40,467 nucleotides of DNA from Micavibrio sp. UBA2638. Its GTDB lineage: Bacteria; Pseudomonadota; Alphaproteobacteria; Micavibrionales; Micavibrionaceae. The notes beneath the pieces were generated by a model. The model saw nothing but the letters and a program-made list of their open reading frames with translations. It did not search any database and was not told where the DNA came from. Below, piece after piece: positions 8,680-16,410 of this stretch; within the stretch, counting starts at the first letter, position 1; each line of letters opens with the position of its first letter. Where the stretch lies: positions 71,836 through 112,302 of the forward strand of contig DENS01000019.1 in assembly GCA_002359735.1 (NCBI GenBank), given 5' to 3'. Made by a program: the position numbers and the translations under genes.

Positions 8680-8972
8680 GCTCCGGGCAGAGCTTCTCGC
8701 TTCATTTGCTCCCATTCTCTCTGCTCTCTCTCGGTATTATCAATGGTATCTTTGAGATTAAGCGTATGGGAATAAAATTCGTTACCTTGTTTAAAAAAGC
8801 AATTATCCAGCCCAATGTTGCAAAAGCGCTTTAAACGACCATCTTTAAAAACGGCTATGTTAAAGGAGCCGACTGTAACGTAATCATATTTCGGCTGTTT
8901 CGCATAAATGAAAATCGCCAGTGTGATTAATATAGCTCCGGCCAAAACCTGATATTCTTTGATTACCGACAT
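8670..8972 (-). CDS. Small single-pass membrane protein
   Basis: A 100-residue hypothetical protein with one N-terminal membrane segment (about residues 8-24, LAGAILITLAIFIYA), then a probably extracytoplasmic domain with two cysteines (CNIGLDNC) and a charged C-terminal tail. It overlaps the upstream lipoprotein gene by 10 bases and has an AGGTG ribosome site inside that gene, so the two are translationally coupled and may act together at the inner membrane. It is not recognised as a known family. Confidence 0.6.
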   Translation of the reverse strand: MSVIKEYQVLAGAILITLAIFIYAKQPKYDYVTVGSFNIAVFKDGRLKRFCNIGLDNCFFKQGNEFYSHTLNLKDTIDNTEREQREWEQMKREALPGAYD

Positions 8973-9217
8973 TCGAACACCTGCTCGGTCAAAACGCCGT
9001 TTTTAACTTTGTTTGTAGGTACCGGGCTGCGGCCATAATTCATACAATGGGCCGTAGCAGCTTTATTCGCCGCAGCATACCCTCCGACCATGGGGTCATA
9101 GATAATTGAGATGGCCCGCTCATTGGCAAGCGTGACCTCATGGGTACCGCCCCAACCGACCGGGGCCCCGGCACAGGCAGCCAATGATAAAACAGGGATC
9201 AAGAGTAAAAAGCGCAT
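8963..9217 (-). CDS. Small lipoprotein
   Basis: An 84-residue protein with an N-terminal lipoprotein signal (MRFLLLIPVLSLAAC; lipobox LAAC, lipidated Cys15). The mature part of about 70 residues holds two further cysteines (HCMN and FEC) that could form a disulfide. The start is set by a strong AAGGAGG ribosome site and a good promoter at 9241-9269. The downstream membrane-protein gene overlaps it by 10 bases. Similar small lipoproteins are known in phages and islands, sometimes as surface-exclusion factors; that role here is only a suggestion. Confidence 0.72.
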   Translation of the reverse strand: MRFLLLIPVLSLAACAGAPVGWGGTHEVTLANERAISIIYDPMVGGYAAANKAATAHCMNYGRSPVPTNKVKNGVLTEQVFECR

Positions 9218-9240
9218 ATCAACCTCCTTGAGCTTTCATT

Positions 9241-9269
9241 ACTATAGTTACGTATGAATATTTGCGCAA
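9241..9269 (-). promoter_or_regulatory. Promoter of the lipoprotein operon
   Basis: Reading leftward, a -35 box TTGCGC (9264-9269), a 17-base spacer and a -10 box TATAGT (9241-9246) precede the lipoprotein ATG at 9217. The XRE regulator starts 20 bases away on the other strand, so its product could repress this promoter (inference). Confidence 0.6.
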
Positions 9270-9289
9270 GTGTCTGATTATCCTTAGTT

Positions 9290-9523
9290 ATGAGAGACGA
9301 GGAGTCAGAAAAACTTGCGGCGAAAATTGTGTCCAACCTTATGGCGGTGCGGATCGAAAAGGGCTTGTCGCATGACAAACTCGCCGAGAAAACGGGCCTG
9401 AGTCGGGCGACTATTAGTTTTATCGAGAACGAAAAGCGTAAACCGCGGCTCGAAACCTGCCTTAAAATCGCCAAGGCGCTTGATGTTGATCTGGCGGCCA
9501 TTATTTCCCAGACCAAGAAATAA
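9290..9523 (+). CDS. XRE-family HTH transcriptional regulator
   Basis: A 77-residue protein that is almost entirely a Cro/C1-type helix-turn-helix: helix 2 SHDKLAEKTGL, recognition helix SRATISFIENEKRKP, followed by TCLKIAKALDVDL. It probably works as a dimeric repressor. The ATG at 9290 lies within or just after the divergent lipoprotein promoter, and I see no ribosome site, so translation may be leaderless. Position suggests control of the lipoprotein/membrane-protein operon, of itself, or of island excision. Confidence 0.85.
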   Translation: MRDEESEKLAAKIVSNLMAVRIEKGLSHDKLAEKTGLSRATISFIENEKRKPRLETCLKIAKALDVDLAAIISQTKK

Positions 9524-9728
9524 CCTCTTCGAAATATCTGCACACCGTCAGCGAAACTCAACCAATTATGGGGGGAGGGGCGGCTGTCAAAAAATGCATC
9601 TTGCGGCGCTTGTTTCTGGGTCCCCCAGCGCAAGGCGCGAATAGCCAATACTATGTCACCCCATAACGCGCGCTCGGCGACCCATTCCGTATATACATAG
9701 CTTGATGAACATCCAGCGCGCCGGGCCT

Positions 9729-9980
9729 TCATATCCAGGTCTCCGCCCGGCATGCGTCCAGCTCCCATTCCACGATCTGGAAGTAAACGTTGCCGTTTTT
9801 GTCTGTGGCCTTCCCGTCCTTTCCGATGCACGCAGACCAGCCGAAGCTACTCATATAGCTGCAGTGGCGTTCCATGCACTCCGTGGCCGCTTCTCTGGAC
9901 GAAAAGACCCCATAGAATAGCTCTACCGGGTCTTGCGGGCAGGCGATACCCTCGCCCTCCATAACGATATAGACCTTCAT
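9729..9980 (-). CDS. Small hypothetical protein, 83 residues
   Basis: The start is set at ATG 9980 by a good AGGAAAGG ribosome site; an upstream in-frame start at 10121 would add about 47 residues without family character and overlap the integrase end. The protein begins MKVYIVMEG and contains GVFSSREAATECMERH, a pattern of short phage and island proteins made of a beta strand, a loop and a helix. It is acidic and cysteine-containing, with no known function. It follows the integrase gene in the same direction. The 205 bases to its left (9524-9728) are GC-rich and hold nothing that I can support. Confidence 0.5.
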   Translation of the reverse strand: MKVYIVMEGEGIACPQDPVELFYGVFSSREAATECMERHCSYMSSFGWSACIGKDGKATDKNGNVYFQIVEWELDACRAETWI

Positions 9981-10005
9981 GATAAATCGCCTTTCCTGAA
10001 TGCAA

Positions 10006-10031
10006 CCTGCAAACACAGGCGCAAACACAAG
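10006..10031 (-). repeat. Arm-type-like repeat, inverted copy next to the integrase
   Basis: On the minus strand two GTGTTTGC octamers (10021-10028 and 10009-10016) are spaced by four bases and flanked as in the copy at 5359-5387, which has a three-base spacer. It lies between the integrase stop (10072) and the start of the small gene at 9980. It may mark an old element end or an internal regulatory arm site. Confidence 0.55.
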
Positions 10032-10071
10032 CCAATATGGACAACAAAAGCGAAGAGAAACGGGGCTTTCG

Positions 10072-11343
10072 TCATATTTGAACCCCCGTCCCGGTATCGG
10101 CCAATCGCTCCGAAACGCCATAGGCTGCGCTTAGCTTGTCCATCATGTCGCCGCATTCGCGCACGGCGTGGGTGTAATATTGCAACGTGATCTGCGGGTT
10201 CACATGGCCCGCGACCTTCGCCACCATGCCGATCTCGACGCCTTGCGCCTGCAAGAATGAAAGCGCCATATGGCGGGCCGCATAGGGCTGGATACGGGGT
10301 AAGCCAAGCCGGTCAAAAAGCGGATACCAAACACGGTTGCGATAGTTATTGAGCAGCAAAGCCCCGTCCGAACCGTCCGCGGGCGGCCTGCTGCGTCCTT
10401 GCGGGTTACCCTGAGCCGGGAAAACGCGGTGCAGCTTGCCATGATGGTGCGGGCAGCGCTCTTGCCATTCGCGCAGCAAATTAAGCAGAAAGCCATTAAG
10501 CGGCACTTCGCGCATCCCGGCATCCGTTTTAGTAAAGGGCCGCAGGCTCCCATCCTTTTCCTGAACGCGGCAAATACGGGCAACGCCTTTATCAAGATCC
10601 ACATCCTTCCAGAGCAGGCCGAGCATCTCACTGGGTCGCACGCCCGTCATAAAGGCAAAGGCATAATAAACGCCCCAGCGTTTATCGCGCTGCGCTTCGC
10701 CCAAGACCTTTCGCATTTGCTCTTCGGTCAAAAGCTCGCGTTGCTTCCGGCGGTATGCTTTCCCGGCCCGGGTCGGCATGCGCGCCAGCCGGATATCGTA
10801 ATCCTCCTCAATCATACGAAAGATCGAGGATAGCGCCTTACGAGCGCACCGGGCAACATAGGGCGTCGCCATATCCTGCACCCGTAAATACCATTTGCGG
10901 ATTTCCGCGGTCCTGATCTCATCTATTTTAACCTTGGGCCCAAGCATGGGCACCAGTAAATCGGTAGGGGGCCGCGCGCCGCTATGGCCGTAATACCGCC
11001 GCGTATTGGGCGTGCCCTTAATGGCCGGGCCGATAATCCAATGCTCGACAATCTGTTTATAGGATTTATGCGTCGAGGCATTGACGGTGCCCGCCTTGCT
11101 CTGCAACCAATATTCTGCAGCTTCTCCCAGCGTCGGGGCCTCCCTTTTGTTGCGCTTAAGGACATCGGCATTGCACAGCAATTCCTGCTGGGCGGCCATC
11201 GCCTCTTTACGGGTGTTAAACCTGCGCTCCCGCCTTTTACCTGTGGCCGGGTCATTGAAATTCAAAACATAGCGATCATGAACGCTAACCCGCCCGTCGC
11301 GGTGTTTGGATTTCGTCTGTCGCTTTGTTATAGTCGTGTGCAT
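10072..11343 (-). CDS. Tyrosine-type site-specific integrase
   Basis: A 423-residue phage-type integrase, expected to recombine the element into tRNA-Met. An N-terminal arm-binding region (about 1-65) includes GRVSVHDRYVLNF and a run rich in Lys and Arg. A SAM-like core-binding domain (about 70-190) contains GEAAEYWLQ. The catalytic domain holds Arg in TGVRPSEMLGLLW, the box II segment PYAARHMALSFLQ, then AGH and the nucleophile Tyr in LQYYTHA. Box II normally reads HxxRH; here the first His is Tyr, a substitution known in some active recombinases. It is GC-rich compared with the AT-rich cargo on both sides. It lies near the middle of the island, 4.8 kb from the tRNA, which is atypical. The start at ATG 11343 follows a GAGAG ribosome site. 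Confidence 0.93.
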   Translation of the reverse strand: MHTTITKRQTKSKHRDGRVSVHDRYVLNFNDPATGKRRERRFNTRKEAMAAQQELLCNADVLKRNKREAPTLGEAAEYWLQSKAGTVNASTHKSYKQIVEHWIIGPAIKGTPNTRRYYGHSGARPPTDLLVPMLGPKVKIDEIRTAEIRKWYLRVQDMATPYVARCARKALSSIFRMIEEDYDIRLARMPTRAGKAYRRKQRELLTEEQMRKVLGEAQRDKRWGVYYAFAFMTGVRPSEMLGLLWKDVDLDKGVARICRVQEKDGSLRPFTKTDAGMREVPLNGFLLNLLREWQERCPHHHGKLHRVFPAQGNPQGRSRPPADGSDGALLLNNYRNRVWYPLFDRLGLPRIQPYAARHMALSFLQAQGVEIGMVAKVAGHVNPQITLQYYTHAVRECGDMMDKLSAAYGVSERLADTGTGVQI

Positions 11344-11468
11344 GTGAACTCTCGCTTCTCAATATAAGCCATTGATATAATTGGATAAATTTTAACACAA
11401 ACCGGATATTCGGCACAATATTTAGGGTGTCTCCCTCGCGTGCGCGTACGGAGAGTGATGATCATGAC

Positions 11469-11527
11469 GATAGTGACGCTACCGAGAGAACACCGTCTAT
11501 AAGGGTGCCTAAGGCAGCGTCACTATC
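11469..11527. repeat. 12-bp perfect inverted repeat with inner stem, between helicase and integrase
   Basis: GATAGTGACGCT (11469-11480) is the exact reverse complement of 11516-11527. The 35-base interval holds a smaller CACC/GGTG stem, so transcript or single strand could fold into a 59-base two-part hairpin. A further half-site (AAGCGTCAC) overlaps the helicase stop codon at 11533-11541. No T run follows, so it is not a standard terminator. It may be an operator for the integrase or an origin-related site of the replication module. Confidence 0.6.
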
Positions 11528-11537
11528 TACATAAGCG

Positions 11538-13310
11538 TCACATCTTAATGCCGGATTTTAAAGGACGCGGAATGCCCCTTTTTTGCGTGGTGTCCACATC
11601 GCTTACAATCTCCCCTGTTTCGAAGTCCTCAGAGGCATAAAGCTCTATGGCGCGGCCTGTGTTGGTGCGCGGTTGAAAGTCTACGATAATACCAACTTTA
11701 TTAAGCGCAGGCTTTAAACGCGACAGATCCCGGGACAAATGGGCCGCAGTCTTCGGAAAATAACGGTCCACTTCACCTTCGGTAGAAAGCTTACGTAAGA
11801 GGTCATTCATTTTACCGGAAAAGCGCTTACGGTTCTCAACGAAAGTAATAATGGCCATTGCCAGAGAGTTCTTGGATAGGCTTTCCGCAATGATCTCTTT
11901 CTGACTTTCTTTAAGGGCGCTCAGCATTGAGCCAGCTTCCAAATTGGTTGCAGGTTCCGCGGCAACCAAGAAGCGAGCCGCGTCCGTCATCCTAACGCCC
12001 TTTGGCTCTTCTGTGGTTTCAAAGTTGCGAAGCGCACAGGAGATGATCTCAAATAACTCATGCATAATACCCGGTAACAAGACCTCGAACTCTTCTCGCA
12101 TATAATGCTCACCGCGTCTTTTTTCCTCTGGCATTGCCTCCAGTGATAAAGAAAGCGAGCGATCAAGAAGGTCCGGCCTAGTAGCATACGCTGCAATTCC
12201 ATTTAGAATGAATGGCCGGATCTCGTTGAATATAGCCATCTCATCATCGGTATAGAGTTTCCGCGTCATGCGCCCGCCGCCCGTTGACAAGGTACAAAGA
12301 GCATCAGAAATATCGCCTTTTATACTCGAAACATTATCAAACAACATCCCGTGCGTGCTTCTCGCCATAATCATGAGATCTCGCTCATTATCTGGCAGGC
12401 GCATTTTCATGGCCAGCGAAGGGTCTATGATCGTCTTGATACATTCGGTAAGGAAGCTCTTCCCGCTGCCCTGCTCCCCTTCGACCAATAAGCATAGATA
12501 AGGGCCTAGCGGATTCAGTGCGCCAATTATGAAGCCTAAGACGCGCGCATAACGTTTATCGTCAAGCCCTAAGAGCTCTTTAAAACGGCCAAGCGCATTA
12601 TCAACTTCCTTGGGATTTGGCATAGCAGACATTGAAGGAGAGGTGACGAATGTAACGGTACTATCTGTTGATATACGGTAGCCACTTTTATCAATCTCCA
12701 CAACTTCCGCTTTGTCGTTTGCCAAATTGATAAAAACCCGGCCCATATCACCAGCAACACGCAAATAAATTTTCTTGGTTTCACCTTCGAATAAAGCCTT
12801 AGCCTCCAACATATCGCAGGCTAATTTAAAATTCTGCGAATTCATTGGCTTCCGGTATTCTAGGTAATACAGATGTTGTAAGTATCTTTTTGCTGCGGTA
12901 GAGCCAAGCAGATAAGTACGGCGAACACGGTTATCATTGACTGAGATATAAGTACGTTTGAAAGCGTCATGAAACAGCCCGCAATTATGTTCCTCCATTA
13001 ACGCCATAAGATTATCAACAGTGCTCGGAGGTCCATTTACTGGCTTTTCTTCGTGCCACCCTTGGGCGAGAGTACGCTCGATTTTATCATCAAGTTGCTC
13101 AATGGTATTACCATTTCCCTGCTCATAATCAGCAGGTAAACCACTTATAATGATACGTTTTATCAACTCAGCATCCTGTGTATGATGCACAAGTTGACCC
13201 ACCATTTCGAAAGCGGGCGTATCAGTTTGCATCCCGCTAAAAAGTAATGGATAGCGGTCGCTGGTAAAAGCAGTCTCAATCAGACCAATATTAATGTATG
13301 TTTTTTGCAT
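11538..13310 (-). CDS. Replicative helicase/primase-associated ATPase of the island
   Basis: A 590-residue protein with a P-loop ATPase in the middle: Walker A GEQGSGKS (278-285) in LCLLVEGEQGSGKSF, a Walker-B-like MLFDNVSSI, and RPFILNGIAAYATRPDLLDRS as the sensor and arginine-finger region. This matches DUF927/D5-like superfamily 3 helicase domains of phages, plasmids and satellites. A Prim-Pol gene ends three bases before its start, the usual split primase-helicase pair that starts element replication. It acts on element DNA in the cytoplasm. The operon runs leftward from the AlpA-like gene at 14054. The N-terminal about 240 residues are a linker region that I do not recognise. Confidence 0.78.
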   Translation of the reverse strand: MQKTYINIGLIETAFTSDRYPLLFSGMQTDTPAFEMVGQLVHHTQDAELIKRIIISGLPADYEQGNGNTIEQLDDKIERTLAQGWHEEKPVNGPPSTVDNLMALMEEHNCGLFHDAFKRTYISVNDNRVRRTYLLGSTAAKRYLQHLYYLEYRKPMNSQNFKLACDMLEAKALFEGETKKIYLRVAGDMGRVFINLANDKAEVVEIDKSGYRISTDSTVTFVTSPSMSAMPNPKEVDNALGRFKELLGLDDKRYARVLGFIIGALNPLGPYLCLLVEGEQGSGKSFLTECIKTIIDPSLAMKMRLPDNERDLMIMARSTHGMLFDNVSSIKGDISDALCTLSTGGGRMTRKLYTDDEMAIFNEIRPFILNGIAAYATRPDLLDRSLSLSLEAMPEEKRRGEHYMREEFEVLLPGIMHELFEIISCALRNFETTEEPKGVRMTDAARFLVAAEPATNLEAGSMLSALKESQKEIIAESLSKNSLAMAIITFVENRKRFSGKMNDLLRKLSTEGEVDRYFPKTAAHLSRDLSRLKPALNKVGIIVDFQPRTNTGRAIELYASEDFETGEIVSDVDTTQKRGIPRPLKSGIKM

Positions 13311-13312
13311 GG

Positions 13313-13849
13313 TTATTCTCCAATTAAAGGTAAGTCGTTAAAGTTGATTTCATGTAGTGGTGTGCCAATCCATCGGTATGGTGCTTCCGTTTCCGGGTGG
13401 ATACTTGGCGGGATTACGCAAAGCGTGCCTTCAAAAAGAAGCTCCAGCACTTGGCCATAATTTTCGCCGTGTTCGCCCTTCACCCTGAATTTCTTCTTTT
13501 TCAGATTTTTCATGATGGAATGTTGATAACGCACAAAAAATACCGCACCTTTCTTGCCTATCCGGCCACATTGCGGATCGTTCAAAATGGCTTTGCCTAG
13601 ATCGACATAGGCATCGTGGTCAATGTCCAGCGCCCCAAGTCGCGTGCCATCGGGCAGATTAGTGCCCATACGAAGGCCGATATTGTAATCGGGACACCTC
13701 TCAATCCACTCATCTATACGTTCAGGCGGGAAGTCCTTTTGCCACCCAGTTTCCTTACAGGCTTTATCTTTGAGGGGCAGCGGCACAAGGCCAAGATCAC
13801 GATAAGTTGGTGCCCATGTTCTATATGGATTTTCGGCGAGTTTAATCAT
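13313..13849 (-). CDS. Prim-Pol domain protein (bifunctional DNA primase/polymerase)
   Basis: A protein of about 178 residues made of an archaeo-eukaryotic-type Prim-Pol domain. The catalytic acid motif is ALDIDHD, the preceding fold shows LVPLPLKDKACKETGW and NIGLRMG, and a VFFVRY/KNLKKKKF segment follows. It would synthesise primers for element replication with the helicase encoded next to it. The start is chosen at ATG 13849, preceded by a very good GGAGGTGAT ribosome site; a longer start at 13864 has none. It overlaps the AlpA-like gene by 8 bases. The protein is short for the family because the helicase part is a separate gene. Confidence 0.8.
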   Translation of the reverse strand: MIKLAENPYRTWAPTYRDLGLVPLPLKDKACKETGWQKDFPPERIDEWIERCPDYNIGLRMGTNLPDGTRLGALDIDHDAYVDLGKAILNDPQCGRIGKKGAVFFVRYQHSIMKNLKKKKFRVKGEHGENYGQVLELLFEGTLCVIPPSIHPETEAPYRWIGTPLHEINFNDLPLIGE

Positions 13850-14054
13850 GATCACCTCCATCACATTTCATGACGTTCAAGACTTCGCTCGGGTCGACTA
13901 GACGCCTTGATTTGTTCAAGCGGTAATGTGGGACGGCACCTTGGTTCACAGCTTCTAAAAGAGCCCTGTATTGTATTCCTATTTTGTTCGCTGCCTGCTT
14001 CACAGTGAATAACTCAGGAAATTCATTAGGTGGTTTAGTTTGATCTATAGTCAT
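13842..14054 (-). CDS. AlpA/excisionase-like HTH protein
   Basis: A protein of about 70 residues with a winged MerR-like helix-turn-helix: FTVKQAANKIGIQYRALLEA, a wing with GAVPHYRLNKSRR, then LVDPSEVLNVM. The pattern fits HTH_17/AlpA regulators and excisionases. Spacing of the AAGGAG ribosome site favours ATG 14054 (8 bases) over ATG 14060 (2 bases). It heads the leftward replication operon and overlaps the Prim-Pol gene, so it likely controls replication or excision. Confidence 0.75.
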   Translation of the reverse strand: MTIDQTKPPNEFPELFTVKQAANKIGIQYRALLEAVNQGAVPHYRLNKSRRLVDPSEVLNVMKCDGGDHD

Positions 14055-14151
14055 AGACATTTCTCCTTTTTTGTTAAAGTTAATGCCTATTTCTATGCTA
14101 TTTTGCCAAACGCGCCTCCCTCAACCCCAGGGGTTCGTGGGTTATTTTCCT

Positions 14152-14883
14152 TTATATTTCAATGTCTTGTGAGAATTCATACGCTAAAGACACCATTGAT
14201 AAAATTGTATCTTTACTTAGTTCTGAGTATGTTGAGGCAATGCCGGCTTGCCCTTCCGATTCCAATTGCTCTAACGCTTCCCTTTTCCATTTAGGAAATT
14301 GATCTAACCAGTTACTTTCGGACACTATTAACTCATGCAAATCGTCTCTAGCCTCTTCTTTCGATTTATCGCCATCAATCCAGTGTTTTTTCATCCAAAA
14401 TGCAAAAATAAATTTACCAGCTAGATTTCTTATATTCTTATGTACGTTTGCTCGCTCTTGAGCATCAATATCAGACGCGGCCATAAAACTCATAAGCTTC
14501 GCCGCCGAAAAATTATATTTGCCCCATGCGCTTATAAATTCAGGCCCATTATCATGGGTCTTAATGCCAGCAGTCACAATCGATAATGTATTACTGCTCT
14601 GTAGCTCTTTTATCAAAGGCACATCTCTGTATGCTCTGGGGACATATAGCCCCAATATTGCCAAATGCGGGATAACCTCCGTCATTCTCTTTTCTGGCTG
14701 AGCATAATAAAAATGGTGATACCGATTATTAGGGTCTTCATTCGGCCAAACTCCATTGATTTGAAAGCCTAGCTGATACAATTGAATATCTTCTTTTTCA
14801 GGAAACCGAATGTCACCAACAACAGATTGTATCTCTCTGTATTGCTGTTCAATCTCATCCCAAAACTCTGGATCACTCATCAT
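14152..14883 (-). CDS. Hypothetical protein, 243 residues, divergent from hsdM
   Basis: I do not recognise this family. The protein is soluble, mostly alpha-helical and acidic, with many aromatic residues (FWDEIEQQY, NRYHHFYYAQPEK, WMKKHWIDGD) and no signal peptide or membrane segment. It sits between the replication module and hsdM and is transcribed away from hsdM, with a 75-base shared upstream region. It is AT-rich, unlike the neighbouring hsdM. The position at the head of a restriction operon suggests a cargo or defence role, but there is no direct sign of enzyme activity. Confidence 0.6.
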   Translation of the reverse strand: MMSDPEFWDEIEQQYREIQSVVGDIRFPEKEDIQLYQLGFQINGVWPNEDPNNRYHHFYYAQPEKRMTEVIPHLAILGLYVPRAYRDVPLIKELQSSNTLSIVTAGIKTHDNGPEFISAWGKYNFSAAKLMSFMAASDIDAQERANVHKNIRNLAGKFIFAFWMKKHWIDGDKSKEEARDDLHELIVSESNWLDQFPKWKREALEQLESEGQAGIASTYSELSKDTILSMVSLAYEFSQDIEI

Positions 14884-14898
14884 AATGCCCCATAATCA

Positions 14899-14927
14899 TT
14901 GCCAAAACGCGCCGTATGTTTAATAAT
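14899..14927 (+). promoter_or_regulatory. Promoter of the hsd operon
   Basis: TTGCCA (14899-14904), a 17-base spacer and AATAAT (14922-14927) give five of six consensus bases in each box. The predicted RNA start is near 14934, followed by a GAGAG ribosome site and the hsdM ATG at 14959. Confidence 0.6.
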
Positions 14928-14958
14928 AACGGCAAATTACAATCATAGAGAGATATAC

Positions 14959-16410
14959 ATGTTCGAGCAAACCTTCAAGAATATCGACAACGTCCTTTGG
15001 AAAGAGGCGGGTTGCACGACAGAGCTGGATTACACCGAACAATCCTCATGGCTCCTCTTTCTGAAATATCTCGATGATCTGGAAAAAGAACGCGAAATGG
15101 AGGCCCAGCTTAAAGGCGAAGAATACGAATTTATCATTGATGAGCCGCACCGCTGGTCTACATGGGCGGCCCCTAAGAAAGCCGATGGCACGCTGGACGA
15201 TGACAAGGCCTTAATCGGCGATGACTTAATACAATTTGTTAATGATAATTTATTTGAATATTTAAAGGGATTTAAAGAGCGCGCCTCCTCCCCCGACACC
15301 ATCATATATAAAATCGGTGAGATCTTCGGCGAGATCAAAAACAAATTCCAAAGCGGGTATTCCCTGCGTGATGCGTTGGAATATATGGACGAGCTCAAAA
15401 TTCGCTCGCAAAAGGAAAAGCACGAACTCTCCCACCTCTACGAGGCCAAGATCAAAAACATGGGCAATGCCGGGCGTAATGGCGGGGAATATTACACGCC
15501 GCGTCCACTCATCCGCGCGATGGTCGAGGTCGTAAAGCCCAAGATCGGCGATCGCATTTATGACGGCGCGTGCGGCTCCGCTGGCTTCCTATGCGAGGCG
15601 CATGACTACCTACGCGGTAAAGACCTGACCACCAGTGAATATGAAACCCTGCAAACCAAGACATTCTATGGTAAGGAGAAGAAGAGCCTCGCCTACGTCA
15701 TCGCCATTATGAACATGATCTTGCATGGAATCGATGCGCCCAATATCTTGCACACCAATACGCTGTCTGAAGATCTGCGCGGCGTGCAACCCAAAGACCA
15801 GTTCGAGGTCATCCTCGCCAACCCACCATTCGGCGGTAAGGAGCGGGCGGAGGTGCAGCAGAACTTCCCCATCAAAACCAGCGAGACCGCGTTCCTCTTC
15901 CTGCAGCATTTCATCAAGTACCTAAAGGCACATGGCCGCGCAGCCGTAGTCATTAAAAACACATTCCTATCCAATTCCGATAACGCCTCAACCGCGCTGC
16001 GGAAAGAACTGCTGGAGAGCTGTAACCTCCACACCGTGCTCGACTGCCCATCGGGCACGTTCCTTGGCGCTGGGGTGAAAACCGTGGTGCTGTTCTTTGA
16101 TAAGGGTGAAGCCACGCGCAAGGTGTGGTATTACCAGCTCGACCCGGGCCGCAGCCTAGGTAAAACCAACCCGCTAAATGATGATGACCTTAAGGACTTT
16201 GTCGAAAAGCAAAAGACCTTCGCCGACAGCGATAAATCGTGGAGCGTGAATATCGCCGATATCGACCAAAGCACCTTTGACCTCTCCGTCAAAAACCCCA
16301 ATGCGCCTGAAGAAGCGCCGCTGCGTGAGCCGGAAGACATCATCGCCGAGATCATCGCCCTTGATACCGAAAGCGCAGACATCCTGCAAAATATAAGGGG
16401 GATGCTGTGA
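14959..16410 (+). CDS. hsdM: Type I restriction-modification system, DNA methyltransferase subunit M
   Basis: A 483-residue N6-adenine methyltransferase subunit. An N-terminal HsdM helical domain (FEQTFKNIDNVLWKEAG...SSWLLFLKYLDDLE) leads into the Rossmann methyltransferase: SAM-binding motif DGACGSAGFLCEA (about 202-214) and catalytic NPPF (288-291). With HsdS it methylates adenines in a bipartite target; with HsdR the complex cleaves unmethylated DNA. The start is placed at ATG 14959 because MFEQTF is the usual N terminus and a GAGAG ribosome site precedes it; an in-frame ATG at 14899 lies inside the promoter. It is the first gene of hsdM-hsdS-hsdR-OLD and overlaps hsdS by 4 bases. Confidence 0.96.
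   Translation: MFEQTFKNIDNVLWKEAGCTTELDYTEQSSWLLFLKYLDDLEKEREMEAQLKGEEYEFIIDEPHRWSTWAAPKKADGTLDDDKALIGDDLIQFVNDNLFEYLKGFKERASSPDTIIYKIGEIFGEIKNKFQSGYSLRDALEYMDELKIRSQKEKHELSHLYEAKIKNMGNAGRNGGEYYTPRPLIRAMVEVVKPKIGDRIYDGACGSAGFLCEAHDYLRGKDLTTSEYETLQTKTFYGKEKKSLAYVIAIMNMILHGIDAPNILHTNTLSEDLRGVQPKDQFEVILANPPFGGKERAEVQQNFPIKTSETAFLFLQHFIKYLKAHGRAAVVIKNTFLSNSDNASTALRKELLESCNLHTVLDCPSGTFLGAGVKTVVLFFDKGEATRKVWYYQLDPGRSLGKTNPLNDDDLKDFVEKQKTFADSDKSWSVNIADIDQSTFDLSVKNPNAPEEAPLREPEDIIAEIIALDTESADILQNIRGML

Noticed and set aside
9199..9831. A 210-codon leftward frame overlapping the XRE gene and the small lipoprotein start
   Set aside because: It is antisense to the clear XRE gene, overlaps the lipoprotein gene, has a cysteine- and arginine-rich random look and no ribosome site.
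14123..14135. Palindrome AACCCCAGGGGTT between the AlpA-like gene and the gene at 14152
   Set aside because: Short and without a T run; could be an operator, but too weak to call.
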